Origin: Zygnema cylindricum
Lineage: Eukaryota; Streptophyta; Zygnematophyceae; Zygnematales; Zygnemataceae
Direction: 5' to 3'
Length of the DNA: 63,639 nt
NCBI GenBank assembly: GCA_037447655.1
Contig: JBBHKE010000437.1
Coordinates: forward strand, 1-63,639
Positions within the stretch are counted from its first letter, which is position 1; the number at the start of each line of letters is the position of its first letter. The translations under genes were made by a program, and so were the position numbers. Below the pieces are notes generated by a model, which was given only the letters and a program-made list of their open reading frames with translations, searched no databases and was not told the origin of the DNA. Positions 32,291-44,131 of this stretch are shown one piece after another.

Positions 32291-34720
32291 CAACCCACTC
32301 TGGTTGCAACTCCGAACTGATGAGGGGAGAGGCGTTTCATTAACAACGTCGTCACGAGTAGTGACGATACGACGCGACATGAGACATTATATGCTGTATT
32401 TTTTAAAATATGGGAATAACCGACAAAAATACCGCGTATGGCATAAACACCCAATTTCCTATCGCGAGTGAGAAAATTATTAAAATAAGCTCCACAACCA
32501 AAATTGCATAAAAAAGAGACATCTAGTTTTTGTCTACGCCAAGCCTCAAAAAGAATTTTGTTTAAAAGAGCAAAAGTGGAGGAGCGATTGCGTAAATAAG
32601 AAGATGGGAGTAAAGCTTCGGCCCAAAAATGTGATGGCAAGGATGCAAAACGGAGGAGAGAGCGAGCCATATCAAAGAGAGTGCGGTTTATTTGTTCAGC
32701 ATTACCATTCTATTGGGGAATGTAAAAGGAAGATGTTTGATAAATGATGCCATGCGATTTTAAAAACTTAGAAAAAATAATTGACACAAACTATCCCTTA
32801 TTATCTGTGTTGGGTTGTAATACGGGAGGACAAGATTTTGGATGAGAGCTTTAAAATGTTGAAAATGAGAAAAAACACTTTTGACTTATGTTTCATAAAT
32901 ATAGGTAAAGCGAAAAATCATAGATAAAAGTGAGTAAACACGTGGCACCACCAAAATTTGCAATGCGGATGGGACCGCAAACACCTCTAAGGTGAAAGGG
33001 TGCTAAAAAACGAGAAAAAGACAAATGAAAAAGTGTACGAGGCATTTTAGCGAATACATAACCATGACAAAAATGCATCTTGCTTTCATTAAATTTGTCA
33101 AGACCAAGTACAAATCTTTTTCCAAGAGAGGCTAAATTAGCGTCATTTAAATGGCGATAACGAAGATACATTGTAAAAATAGAAGAGGGGGAAGGAGACT
33201 AAGCTAAATAAGCATGGGGAATGTCATTAAGAAAAATCAAAACATACAGATTGCCTGATCGAGTGCCACTGTCAATGAGAGAGCGATTAGCAGAATATAA
33301 TTGAACATGCATTTTTGTGATATCAATAAAGCCGTTGTGGCGTAAAGCCTTACCTGCAAAAAATAAATTTTTTTGAGCTCCGGAACTAAGTAAATTTTGT
33401 CTAAAAATGATGGGCCGCGAACCATGCGAATTGCTGTTAATATGCACCTATCCAACAATATTTGAAGTTGGTGTCATGTTGTTCCAAAAGAAAATGCGTG
33501 AAAGAATATCAAGAGTAAAAACATTTGTCATGAAATCACGTTGGCAAAACAAATGGTGAGAAGCGCCAGAATTTTCTAGCCAATCAGAGAGACTACCTGT
33601 ATTCGAAAAGACTTACAAATAATCTATAGATATTAGTGAGACAACAACGTCTTGGACAAGAATGATTGCAACCGTGGGAATTTGTAAAGGTTAATAATAG
33701 TTAAGAGGAGGAAAATTAAATGTGATCGTCAAGTGTGTCGCATGGCCAACGGGCGTCGTAGAGGCGTGGGGATATGTGACAGATTTAGGATTTGGATTCG
33801 GTGATGGAGATCTTTGCGGTTCCCCAACTGTACATTTTTTTTCACGTTATTTGGCCAATGTAGAGCACGCGTCCACCACGTGGTCACGCTTTTTGCAGTA
33901 TTTAAAAAAAAAAAAGATCTTGCAAGATTGGAAGATTTTTTGAGGAAAGAGCACTTAGCGTCAATCTATGAAGAGAAACAACATGTTTATTTATGTTTAA
34001 ACGTTGTTCGTCATTGAAGAGATGGTTAGCAAAATCAGGCAACATAACAAAGGAGGAGGTATCAGTAGTACCAGGTATCAACAAGGTATGAACAATCAGT
34101 AGTACCAGGTAGGTATCAACAATCAGTAGTAACAGTACTTGCAAAGGGGTCAAAGGAAAGTGACATTACTTCCAAATGGGTTAAAAACAAGTGGCAGGCC
34201 GCCCAAAATATTGCTGATGAAATCCCCCTGTATGACATTGTAATTAATACATTTGAGAAGGCCGGCCAACGATTCAACTTTTTGAATAAAGTCCAACATC
34301 GTGTCCCTTGGATATTTTTTAATACTATTGAATTAGCAACGTAGCGCCAACCGATGCGGCCACGTGTCAGTTTCGTAAGTGTTGCAAAGAGTTTGCCATG
34401 CTTTATAGGAAGTTGTCGCCGCGCAAATGCAATTCACAATCTGGCCGTCCAAGGAAAGGGCAAGATGAGAAAGAGCAACAAATCTATGTCTTTCCACAAG
34501 GCGACAACTGTTTGGTTGGCAGCAAAAAGTTGTTTCAGTGGCCGCTGGAAGGACAATACCTACGAAAGAATCATCAACACTAACAAAGGTATGGACAAAC
34601 CACTAAGTGAAGTACATAACGCTAAACTGAAGTACTAAACTTGTAGCGTAGCGTATAGGACTTAAAGTAGACGGTAAAAACTAGACAAGGTTTTAATTGA
34701 ATTTCAACAAGATAGATATA
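32291..34720 (-). mobile_element. Inverted copia relic D
   Basis: Minus-strand order: LTR fragment (34720-34560; TTAGCGTTATGTACTTCACTTAG resembles the B LTR), gag (about 34510-33850), protease relic with NSGASHH (Asp replaced) near 33570, pre-integrase RYRHLNDANLASLGKRF near 33165, and integrase C-terminal part (SLPSHFWAEALLPSSYLRNR) near 32640. The element breaks off at about 32350 into the non-LTR element, producing a chimeric reading frame. Heavily decayed. Confidence 0.72.
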
Positions 34721-35229
34721 TATTTTGGGTTGTACTAGTCCTTCAAATCAATTTAATTTTTATAATAATCTAGAAACTTCGTCTTTCTACTTTGTAAAGT
34801 TTCGAGTTGTAAATCTTATATTGAATAATAATAACGTATCAAATATTTGTAGCAATCTTTCTTGTCAAATTATTGGATATTTGATTATATCCTAAATTTA
34901 AGATAACTCTTGTATAACCTTTATATCTAATTTTCTTAAACCTATCCAATTTCTAGTCGTAACTAACATTTTTAGGGCTATACATGTAAATTTTTGTATT
35001 ATACATTTTGGAATTTTAAATTTACAGGGATGCTTATTTGTTTAATTAATCTATAGTTTTTATACCTGTATTCATAAGTACAAAATAGTTTATTAATTTG
35101 TCTATGTATTTCTGAACCTACCTTCATATATGAAAGAAGACAAAGAAGAAGAGCAAAAAAAAACAAAAAACAAAGAAGAAGAACAAGAACAAGAAAGAAA
35201 GAAGAACAACCGAGGGAGAAGCAGAGGGC

Positions 35230-35283
<54 letters not shown>

Positions 35284-35804
35284 GACCTACTCAAAATCCC
35301 GGAAGGGGCGAAACCACGACGAAGAGTGGCGACACGTAGGCACGGCGGACAAAGGAGACGAGGACGCGAGAACAGCATGGGCCAATGAGGGAACGCCAAC
35401 CGATGGGAAGACGCGGATCAGAAGACGCTCTCTTTAGGGTTACAACAAAGGTATACTGAAGGTCTGTAGCTATAATCATCTCTAATTTAAAATTTTGAAA
35501 AAAAAAATCGGGCAGACGAATTTTTCTTGCCGCGTTTCCCTCCAGAAAACGGTTTTTATGTTTGGCAGTTGCGCGTTGCGTTCATAGTTGGCGTCGCGCC
35601 GCGGTGCGAGGCGTCGATACTCGAAAAGTGAGAGAGCGCCACGTGGATGCTTTCAAGAGGCGCGTCACCAGCCACTAGGGTTCACTCAGCTTGGAATGAT
35701 GAACACGTAGGAAGTCTAGACATACGAACGTACGAATGATGTAAGGTACTGTACGGACGTACGGATGTGCTCGTACGACCAGAGAGCGCATTTCCTATAC
35801 AAAT
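34721..35804. other. Intergenic DNA upstream of RIT1
   Basis: AT-rich to about 35110, then AAG/GAA-rich, then a pure (AG)n run at 35232-35278, then mixed sequence with an ACGTACG-type palindrome cluster near 35725-35770. No gene recognised. Confidence 0.6.
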
Positions 35805-35918
35805 TTTAGGGTTAGGGTTTGAGGTGAAGGCTTTGACGTTTAGGGTTACGGGTGAAAGGTTTCTGGTTTTAGGGTTAGCGTTTTAAGGTTAAGGATTTAG
35901 GGTTAAGGGTTTAGGGTT
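35805..35918 (+). promoter_or_regulatory. Telomere-like TTTAGGG repeats (telo-box region) before RIT1
   Basis: At least five TTTAGGG or TTAGGGTTT words within about 115 bases, ending 14 bases before the RIT1 ATG. Telo-box motifs (AAACCCTA) are known in promoters of plant translation-related genes, which would suit a tRNA-modifying enzyme. An interstitial telomeric scar is the alternative. Confidence 0.55.
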
Positions 35919-35931
35919 GGACCTTTCGGTA

Positions 35932-38900
35932 ATGGCCGATTCTCACAATTTTCCTTATGATTTTTCTCCGACAGTCATTGGTCCAAACCCTAAAAGCATT
36001 TACAAACTGTCTCGGAAAATAAAACAGCAAGACTCCAGTCTTTACAACAGCTTGAAATCGATTGCATTGGATGCTCGCTTCGTTCAGGAATTTTGTCTTT
36101 TATGGCCGTCATTACCTGTAATACCTAACTTACGGTGCGGTTTATGGTACTGTCGGAAACAAGAATATGATGCCACGTGTTACTTCAAGTCAACAGATGG
36201 TCACACGGGAAACTGGTCTTTCAGTTTGACTCGACTTAATGTCCATGTGGCATTAATGGCAGGTGGAAATCTAAAAACCTTAAAAGCTTTAAAAAAACCC
36301 TAGAAAAAACCTTGCTACCTTGTAACAGGTAGAAACTTGAAAACCCATAAAACATAAAAAAACCTTAAGAAACCTTAAGAAACCTTTAAAGACCTGAAAA
36401 AAACGCTAAAAAACCCTAGAAAGTTTCAAAGAACCTTAAAGAAAGCTTGAGAAAACCTAATACAAAGGGATGCATTCTATTAGTATCTTTTGAAGTGCTG
36501 TTATTGTATTGTCATATTTCTTATCAACCCACCGTTACTCAACTTGACAAAACTCAACGGAGAACAAGCCAAGAAAAAAACCATAAAACTTTAAAAAACC
36601 TTTAATTTCCATTTAAAAAATGGGAAAAATCTCTATTTTCTATAAAATGTTTTTGGTGGTTCACCAAAACGAATTAGACCTCACTTAATCTCCTTTTTAT
36701 TTGTCCAAGCTCGCCACTACTCAGTGAATTCATTTAACCCTAAACGCCGAAATCAATTAAAACGTCATTAAGCGTGTACAATTTTTCCACTCATTGTGAC
36801 ATCTATTTACCCTGAAATTTAAAAGATCATGTATTAGATCATTTATTTTTATTTTTTTTATTTATAATTCCTTCAACCCTAGACCCTAAACATGAAACCC
36901 TAAAATTTTAAACCTCCTTCAATTTTCAGCCCTAATACCTAAACGATAAATTTTGAACCCGGGAACCTTTTAACCCCGAAACCCATAATCTGTAACCATA
37001 AACTATAAAACCCAAATTTAAAGCTTAAACCTTAAAGATATAGTAAAACCCTTTTTCGTCGCAGGAAAAAATGGAGGATGTATAATTATCGACGCAACAA
37101 GGAAAGGGAAACGGTTTCCGGATAGCATGTCCAAAACTATTCCCATTTGGGCTTGTGTTTTAAACCGTATGATCAAACAATTCCGCGAATTGAGAAATAA
37201 AAATGCATTTTTAAACACTCCGGGTGAGACTTTTCGAGGAGAAAAAAAATTGAATACTCCAATTTTGGACATTTCAACACAAAATAATGAAGTTTTGCGT
37301 GTTTCCAACGGGAAAGATAAACTTGGACAGAATTATGAAAGTTGCATCATTGATAAAACCTTAAAGTGCGATAGACATATCGACAAATTGCATAATTATT
37401 TAAGAGAGTTGGACGATAAAAACACGAATCTTTTCAAATCAATTGATGAGAAAGAAAGTAACTTTTTTGAAGACAGTATTTCCGAAAGAAGCAGTATCTT
37501 TGAAAAAAGTAGTGTTTTTGAAGAAAAAGGCACTTTTGAAGAGAACCATAGTGTTTTTGAAGAGAGTACGAGTGAATGGGATTGTGATCTACACCTTCCG
37601 TTATGGGTTACGGAAACAGAACGAGGCGTCATAGAAAGCAAAATACCAAACTGGGTAGACCTTTTGAAGGGTTCAGGGGCAGATATTGAATCAATCGTAA
37701 AAACCGTAAAAAAACCGTTACGGCCCTTGTGGATATCTCAAAAAACGGTTATATGGACCAATGAATTACCAGATTTAGATACTTTGCCTTTTACTCCTTT
37801 GTTTTTGGTCTCTGCCTCTTTGCCAGGTGGCAATTTGAGAATGAGTGATGGGGGAGGGGTAGGGGAAGGATGGACTTACATTCCCGGGGCCGGTGATGAT
37901 GAAGAAAGTTGGGCGAGAGGATTAGGACCCATTTTATTTTGGAAAAACTATCAAAAAATTATGGATGGGGGACCGGAAGAATGTAATAAATTAGTGGCTG
38001 GTATTGTGGAGGGAGACAGAGTTTATAGAGCCGTGAGAGGAGAGGAGGCACCTCAAAATAGAGTGAGGGAGAGGGAGAGGGAGAAGCTTAGTGAACAAAA
38101 TGGGGGAATTAAGGATATTCAGAATCAATTGACATCGGTTTTAAAAAGTCAATCGGAAATTTTGGAAGTTGAAGGTTCTGGAGTAGAATCGGTGACAGGA
38201 GATGATATTTTTTTGGAGTGCAATGTGTCGCCAGTTGGCGATCTACAACTGGATGTTTTGACAGTACTGGGACAAGTTAAAGAGGATGGTATAGGACAAA
38301 AGTCAAAGTTTGCTGACGTGGCAGGATTTCATTGGATCGGGACAACTGGTTTGGCGATTGGAAATGCGGAGAGCGGTAATTGAGTTACACCTAATAGATA
38401 AAAAAATTAGTCGTAAAACCCAAATCATTGTTACATTATAGCTTTTATTATTTTAAAGGTTTATTTGTTTGCTAAAATTTGAAAATTTGTTTTCCTCTTT
38501 AGTTCAATTGCAAGTTTGTTGTTCTATTTGGTAGGATTTGAATCATTTGTTTCAAAACGAGCTCTCAGTAGCATGAGAGAGCCATTTTTCTTTTTCTCTC
38601 CCTCTTCCTCCCTCTCCTCTCCCATCCCCTCTCCTTCTCCCTCTTTTCGACCATTTCTATTAATTATCTCGACTACTATACCTCTCCATGGCTCCTTGGT
38701 TAAAGTACTATTTTTCGTTTTCATTCCAATGAAATACATCAAATTAACAATTTGAATTTGAAAATAATGCTATCCATGCTAATTCATAATCCATAGAAAA
38801 GGAAATTTACCATGTGGGAATTCGTACTCGACCTACTTTTATTCCACCTACTTTTGTACTAATAATAACTGCTAATTCACAATAATTTCTGTGTACACCT

Positions 38901-41223
38901 CAAAAAGGGTTGGGGGAGGAGGAGAGTAGCCCATTTTAGCCCAGTTTTTGTTTCCTCCTAAATTTGGAAAATATAAGGCCGAAACTTGGAAACCAATTAT
39001 AAGACGGACTGACTTTAATATACTTTAGAAGGAAAAGAAAAAAAGTGCCAGAAAAGATTCTAAACAGTGCTCTTAAGAATTTGTATTGTACCCATATGTA
39101 TCGAAAAAAAAGTTCTTTTTTAAGCTTGGATATGTGTGGGGTTTTTTTTTCTTTTGGTGGGGGGTTTGGGGGAGGGGAGAGAGATGCAGGTCGTCCTCCC
39201 GAAATTTGGAAGTTAGTGGATTCTGTCATAAACTGTGGGGCACCTGAATACAGTGAACTGAAACCTGAATTGAAAACGGAACCTGAAACGATAACGAAAA
39301 TCGAACATAAAAAAGAACCAGAAATGGATCGGAAAATGGAACCGAATCAGAAATATCTCTACCTTCCAATTGTGGTGAGATGATTGACATCACTAAAAAC
39401 TTTTTTGGGGTCCTGTTTTTTTTTTTTTTTTGTGACATATCATTTTACAATCTTCTATATTTGGTGATAAGATTAACCCATTCTTTTGGTAACATTGCTC
39501 AATGTAGTTAGTGTTTACAAACTATTGTTATAAATTTGAAATTATGGATAATTCTTGGGACCTAATACGTTAAAGATACAGTTTATAATCTAGTATAAAA
39601 GAACGGGGAATTGTGGATAGTGTGAACTAACTAATGGTATGATAAGAAATTATGGATAGCGTTTACAAACTATGTTATACATGGAAAATAATGATCTACT
39701 CCAATTTACGTATGAAACAAAGGGCCTACTTGAACAATTGCACCCTTCTTACTTCCTTTTTTTCTTCCTTTTATACTACGACTTCAAAAAAGTATTAAGA
39801 TTCCGTAATTTTATTACAATTCCACGTTAATTTATGTGCACATATTGACAAACGATTGCTTAATGCATTTGTTATGTTGAGAGATGTTATGAAAACATGC
39901 TGGTTTTCAAGCTCTTGATCGAAAAAGGAATCGTTTTGCCTTTTTCATGATGGGTTGTATTTAAAAACCGCCTCTTTCTTTTTTTTCCTATGGTGTTTGA
40001 CAGTTGCTTTTCGTCTTATTTGAACAGGGCTCGAAATTTGATCGTCAGTCACTCAGTCGAAATCTCGAGTCTGCCGTATTTTTCGCACGAAAAAACCTCG
40101 AGGACAAAAAAACTGTATTGGTGCATTGCTCAGACGGTGGGTGTTTAACGTTTTTAAAGCTTGCTGAATTGAATGAGATTCTATTTATTATTAATTATGT
40201 TTTAAGAAAGCGTTTTATTCGTTATAAGGAAACCATAAAGATTTAAACACAATATACTATATTCATTTACAAACCCAGAATCGGGAACCTTGCCTGTTTT
40301 CTCGTTTCTTCACTAAAATTTGATGAGATCAAAGCAAAAATTTCTCTGTGTTTGTTTCTATCGTATTTGGATTTGGGAGAAAGTGTTTGTCAAGAAAGTT
40401 TTCTTTTTTGGGTTGAATTCATTTATTTTTCATCGTGGTTGAGTTTCCTATTTGTGACGCTGGGATTTTTTTCTCTGTAAGAATTTTGCGATTTTTTCTC
40501 TCTTTTCTCTTTATAAAGTTGGGAATTTCATATTGATCAAAAATGGAATTTTTGCAGGTGTGGATATAAGTGTATGTGTCACTCTCACGATTCTCCTCTC
40601 CTGTTTTGACAAACAAGGTAAGTTTCGAGTTCTTAAAACGCTTCCATTTTGTAACTTCAAACAAAAGAAAAGAAAAAAAACATGAAAAGAAGGTTTACCA
40701 ATAAAAGTTAGTGCATTTTTTTGGTCGATTGCTCAAGGATAGCAAAAAGACACTTTTTCAAGATAGTCGTAACTTACTTTCCTCACTTATGAGGTCAAGA
40801 GTTTGGTTGTAGTTTCATTTTTGTAAATATATTAGTGCTACCTTAAAACACTCTAAAAGACCCTAAAAGGGCTTACTGTTTTCCTCATTATTATTTATTG
40901 GAAGGTGAAATTCCAACAAAATTTGGTGTTTTTTTGGTACTGTAGTCTGTGTTTTTGACGGGCGATGTAAGGCCATTCCTTTTTTATCCATTCTAACTTT
41001 GGTGGTCAGCGTAATTTTCAACCAAAATTTCATAGTGTTTTAATTTCGGAAATTTGTGTTATATTTGGCAGGTAAATTTATCGGTTCCGTAAAAGATCGA
41101 GAAATTACAAAGGGAGAAGTTCGAAAATGGCTCGCGTTTGTCTCTTCTTGTGACTCAGACGCATGTCCTTCTCGAGGAAATTTGAGACAGGTTTATAACT
41201 ATTTGGCAAACCGGTTAGTTTGA
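35932..41223 (+). CDS. RIT1: Initiator tRNA A64 2'-O-ribosyl phosphate transferase
   Basis: Adds a 2'-O-ribosyl phosphate to A64 of initiator Met-tRNA, keeping it out of elongation; known in fungi and plants. Exons: 35932-36262, 37065-38375, 39190-39374, 40028-40136, 40558-40617, 41072-41223 (stop TGA); GT-AG sites and phases agree throughout. About 715 aa, versus roughly 500 in typical members. Motifs: LYNSLKSIALDARFVQEF, RCGLWYC, CYFKSTDGHTGNWSFSL, CIIIDATRKGKRFPDSMSK, LPLWISQKTVIWTNELPD, YIPGAGDDEESWARGL, SKFDRQSLSRNL, then the phosphatase-fold loop HCSDGVDISV, split by intron 4, and ACPSRGNLRQVYNYL at the end. The extra length is an acidic insert at about residues 155-300 and looser linkers. 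ATG 35932 is the first in frame. Confidence 0.93.
36270..37050. repeat. RIT1 intron 1: degenerate CCTTAAAAA and CCCTAAA words
   Basis: Between 36270 and 36460 units like AAAACCTTAAG repeat irregularly. Between 36880 and 36930 there are several CCCTAAA words, the complement of the promoter-side TTTAGGG cluster. Confidence 0.5.
37455..37575 (+). repeat. In-frame FE-x repeat coding segment in RIT1 exon 2
   Basis: Codes for repeated Phe-Glu-centred units (FFEDS, IFEKSS, VFEEKG, TFEENHS, VFEES) within the RIT1 insert, at about residues 241-280. It looks like recent tandem growth of an 18-24 base unit while keeping frame. Confidence 0.75.
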
Positions 41224-41228
41224 AAAAA

Positions 41229-41340
41229 GAGAAGAAGAAAAAGAAGAAGTAGAACAATAGAAGAAGAAGAAGAAAAAGACGAAGAAGAAGGAGAAGAAGA
41301 AGAAGAAGAAGAAGAAGAAGAAGAAGAAGAAGGAAAAGAA
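41229..41340. repeat. (GAA)n tract in the RIT1 3' region
   Basis: GAAGAA-rich purine run starting a few bases after the RIT1 stop, probably in the 3' UTR. Confidence 0.85.
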
Positions 41341-41625
41341 GCAAGTTCAGAGAGATAGAGAGGAGAAGAATTGGAGGCGAAGAAAAGGGAGAGAAGAGGA
41401 GGAAATCGACAGGGCAGTCGGATTAATCATTCAGTCGGATGACTAATATTCAGGTGTGTTTTCTCTCTCTATATTTAACTTTTGCTCTTCTCCCTCGTTA
41501 TTTCATTTGATATACCTTCTTTAGCTCTATATCTAATTCTTTTGTTCTCTTTCTCGCTCGATACTTTTCTTACCTCCTGATTTTCACATCTCGTATGTCC
41601 ATCCCTTTCTTCTCAGACTCATGGC

Positions 41626-41630
<5 letters not shown>

Positions 41631-41701
<71 letters not shown>
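41631..41701. repeat. (CT)n run bordering the assembly gap
   Basis: Pure CT dinucleotide repeat that runs straight into unknown bases. Confidence 0.95.
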
Positions 41702-42365
41702 NNNNNNNNNNNNNNNNNNNNNNNNNNNNNNNNNNNNNNNNNNNNNNNNNNNNNNNNNNNNNNNNNNNNNNNNNNNNNNNNNNNNNNNNNNNNNNNNNNN
41801 NNNNNNNNNNNNNNNNNNNNNNNNNNNNNNNNNNNNNNNNNNNNNNNNNNNNNNNNNNNNNNNNNNNNNNNNNNNNNNNNNNNNNNNNNNNNNNNNNNNN
41901 NNNNNNNNNNNNNNNNNNNNNNNNNNNNNNNNNNNNNNNNNNNNNNNNNNNNNNNNNNNNNNNNNNNNNNNNNNNNNNNNNNNNNNNNNNNNNNNNNNNN
42001 NNNNNNNNNNNNNNNNNNNNNNNNNNNNNNNNNNNNNNNNNNNNNNNNNNNNNNNNNNNNNNNNNNNNNNNNNNNNNNNNNNNNNNNNNNNNNNNNNNNN
42101 NNNNNNNNNNNNNNNNNNNNNNNNNNNNNNNNNNNNNNNNNNNNNNNNNNNNNNNNNNNNNNNNNNNNNNNNNNNNNNNNNNNNNNNNNNNNNNNNNNNN
42201 NNNNNNNNNNNNNNNNNNNNNNNNNNNNNNNNNNNNNNNNNNNNNNNNNNNNNNNNNNNNNNNNNNNNNNNNNNNNNNNNNNNNNNNNNNNNNNNNNNNN
42301 NNNNNNNNNNNNNNNNNNNNNNNNNNNNNNNNNNNNNNNNNNNNNNNNNNNNNNNNNNNNNNNNN
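41702..42365. other. Assembly gap (664 N)
   Basis: Unknown sequence. It begins within (CT)n, so the gap probably reflects a long microsatellite that was not resolved. Reading frames across it are meaningless. Confidence 1.
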
Positions 42366-42742
42366 GTTTTTACAAAATTCACCGCTTTTTTTCGAAATTC
42401 CTAATACCATCATTTCTGTCATTTTATTTTTATTTCTTGCAACCGGGTCGCAATTATTTCACTCAATTTTTTATTATTTTCCCCATGTGAATAATTTCTC
42501 TTGCATCTCGCTAGTGTAACAATATCGTGGACATAAGCCCACAATCTGCTTCTATCAGTGTTTTTATGAAAAAATTGAGCAGATATTATTTGAAATTGTG
42601 AAACAATTTTAGACCGAGTTGATGTGAACTGAACTGAACCGATCAGGCGATTTATCCGCAATCCAAGTAAAAACCATGGAAACATTTTAATTATTAACCG
42701 CATATTTGACGTGGGCGGATCGTGCTATTTCCCATCACTATA

Positions 42743-42943
42743 GTGTTCATCGTTATTAGTGTTAAAGCTTTTTTTCGCCACTTAAAACATTTTTGTTCGA
42801 TTGTCAATCGGAGACCATCAATAGGAAGGTGAGAACCTTGTCTTCCAATAGCAACCATCAGATTGACAATCTGACAGGTGTGCACGAAGAAAGTATGTTT
42901 TAAGTGGCGAAAAAAACTTTAACACTAATAACGATTAGCGGTG
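42743..42943. mobile_element. TA-flanked foldback MITE, copy 2
   Basis: About 200 bp. Right terminus read inward is CACCGCTAATCGTTATTAG and left is GTGTTCATCGTTATTAG. Both continue as TGTTAAAG, then TTTTTCGCCACTTAAAACAT. Same family as copy 1. TA dinucleotides border both ends. Confidence 0.82.
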
Positions 42944-42949
42944 TAGTAT

Positions 42950-44131
42950 TAACTCATCTAACCTTTTTTCAGTACTAAATGATTTTTTTCTTTTGTGTTG
43001 ATTCATTTATTGTGTGCGTGTGCAGGATGGATCACCAAACGAGGTAATCATTATTTGTTGAAAAAAAAAATTTTAAGAGACGAGAGAGGGATGGACAGTT
43101 TACGCGGGGAAGCCAATGTATGGTGAAGGAGATTTTTTGGTACTTGAGAGTGTTTGCTTTGATAGAGTTGTGTTTATTTCAAACTTCACAAGTGAATGTT
43201 TTCGACGCCGCTGCATAAAATGCTTTCAAAAAAAAGAAAGGGGAAAGAAGTGAAAGGGTAATCACTTGTCGCTGAAATAATATCTCTGTGGCACACAATT
43301 TAACTCTGACAACACAGTTCTACGGATTTCCTTTTTGCCTTAATTTCAAGCCTTCTTATTCGACGATGATATATCATCATTTTCATCACTTTATTTTCAT
43401 TTTCTTGTCATCTTTATTGACATCATTCTCATCATCGGTTTACTAATGATGCTATTGTTCTGTCTCTCTTTCAATTGACATGCGAGAAATACAAAGCTTC
43501 TTTAGGAAGACACCGAAAGATTGATCTGTTATTGCTGAAATGTAAATTGTCTCCAATACATCTTCCGGGAATTTTACGGTGTTTGTTTTTTTTTTTTTTT
43601 AGTCCCAAAACTTTTTTGTCACTGAACTTCTTGAAAAATAGTATTTTTTTTCTTTTTTTTCACACACCAGTCATGGAAGCTCGGGCTCACGGTAGAGGAA
43701 CAATAGCGAAAAATGAGATAATTGGTTGAAAACACAAAATATCAAAATCACAACACAAGAAAACAAACGCAACACATGCATCCACATTATGCTGATGCAA
43801 CCGGATGTTAACCAAGAGCTAAAAAAAACTGACATTGAATATGATAGTAAACCGAGGCTATTAAGATGTAATTTACCAACAAGCAATCCTAAACATACAA
43901 AATAGCTTTAAACTACAGTATTCTCCGCAAATCCAAAAGGCTAATATTCTGTTGTCATACATCGAAACTACCTAGTTCGTCCAAATCAATTTTCACTTCA
44001 ACGCGAAAGACTGTATCGACCAAACCAAACAGTAATCGGGAGAGATTTCTGTGTCCCGGTCGATGGAGAACTATTCTTAAGCGATATAATCATGGTCCTG
44101 GAGTTTTATTTCTTCCCTTCACAATATTGCC
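42950..44131. other. Intergenic DNA between RIT1 and CAP-H 3' ends
   Basis: T-rich runs and TCATCATTTTCATC-like simple sequence near 43370-43440. Nothing coding recognised. It contains the CAP-H 3' flank. Confidence 0.6.

Noticed and set aside
41570-42490. Reading frames of about 270-290 codons
   Set aside because: They consist of unknown bases across the assembly gap.
42419-42703. 94-codon minus-strand frame beside the gap
   Set aside because: No family resemblance and no splice context; likely chance.
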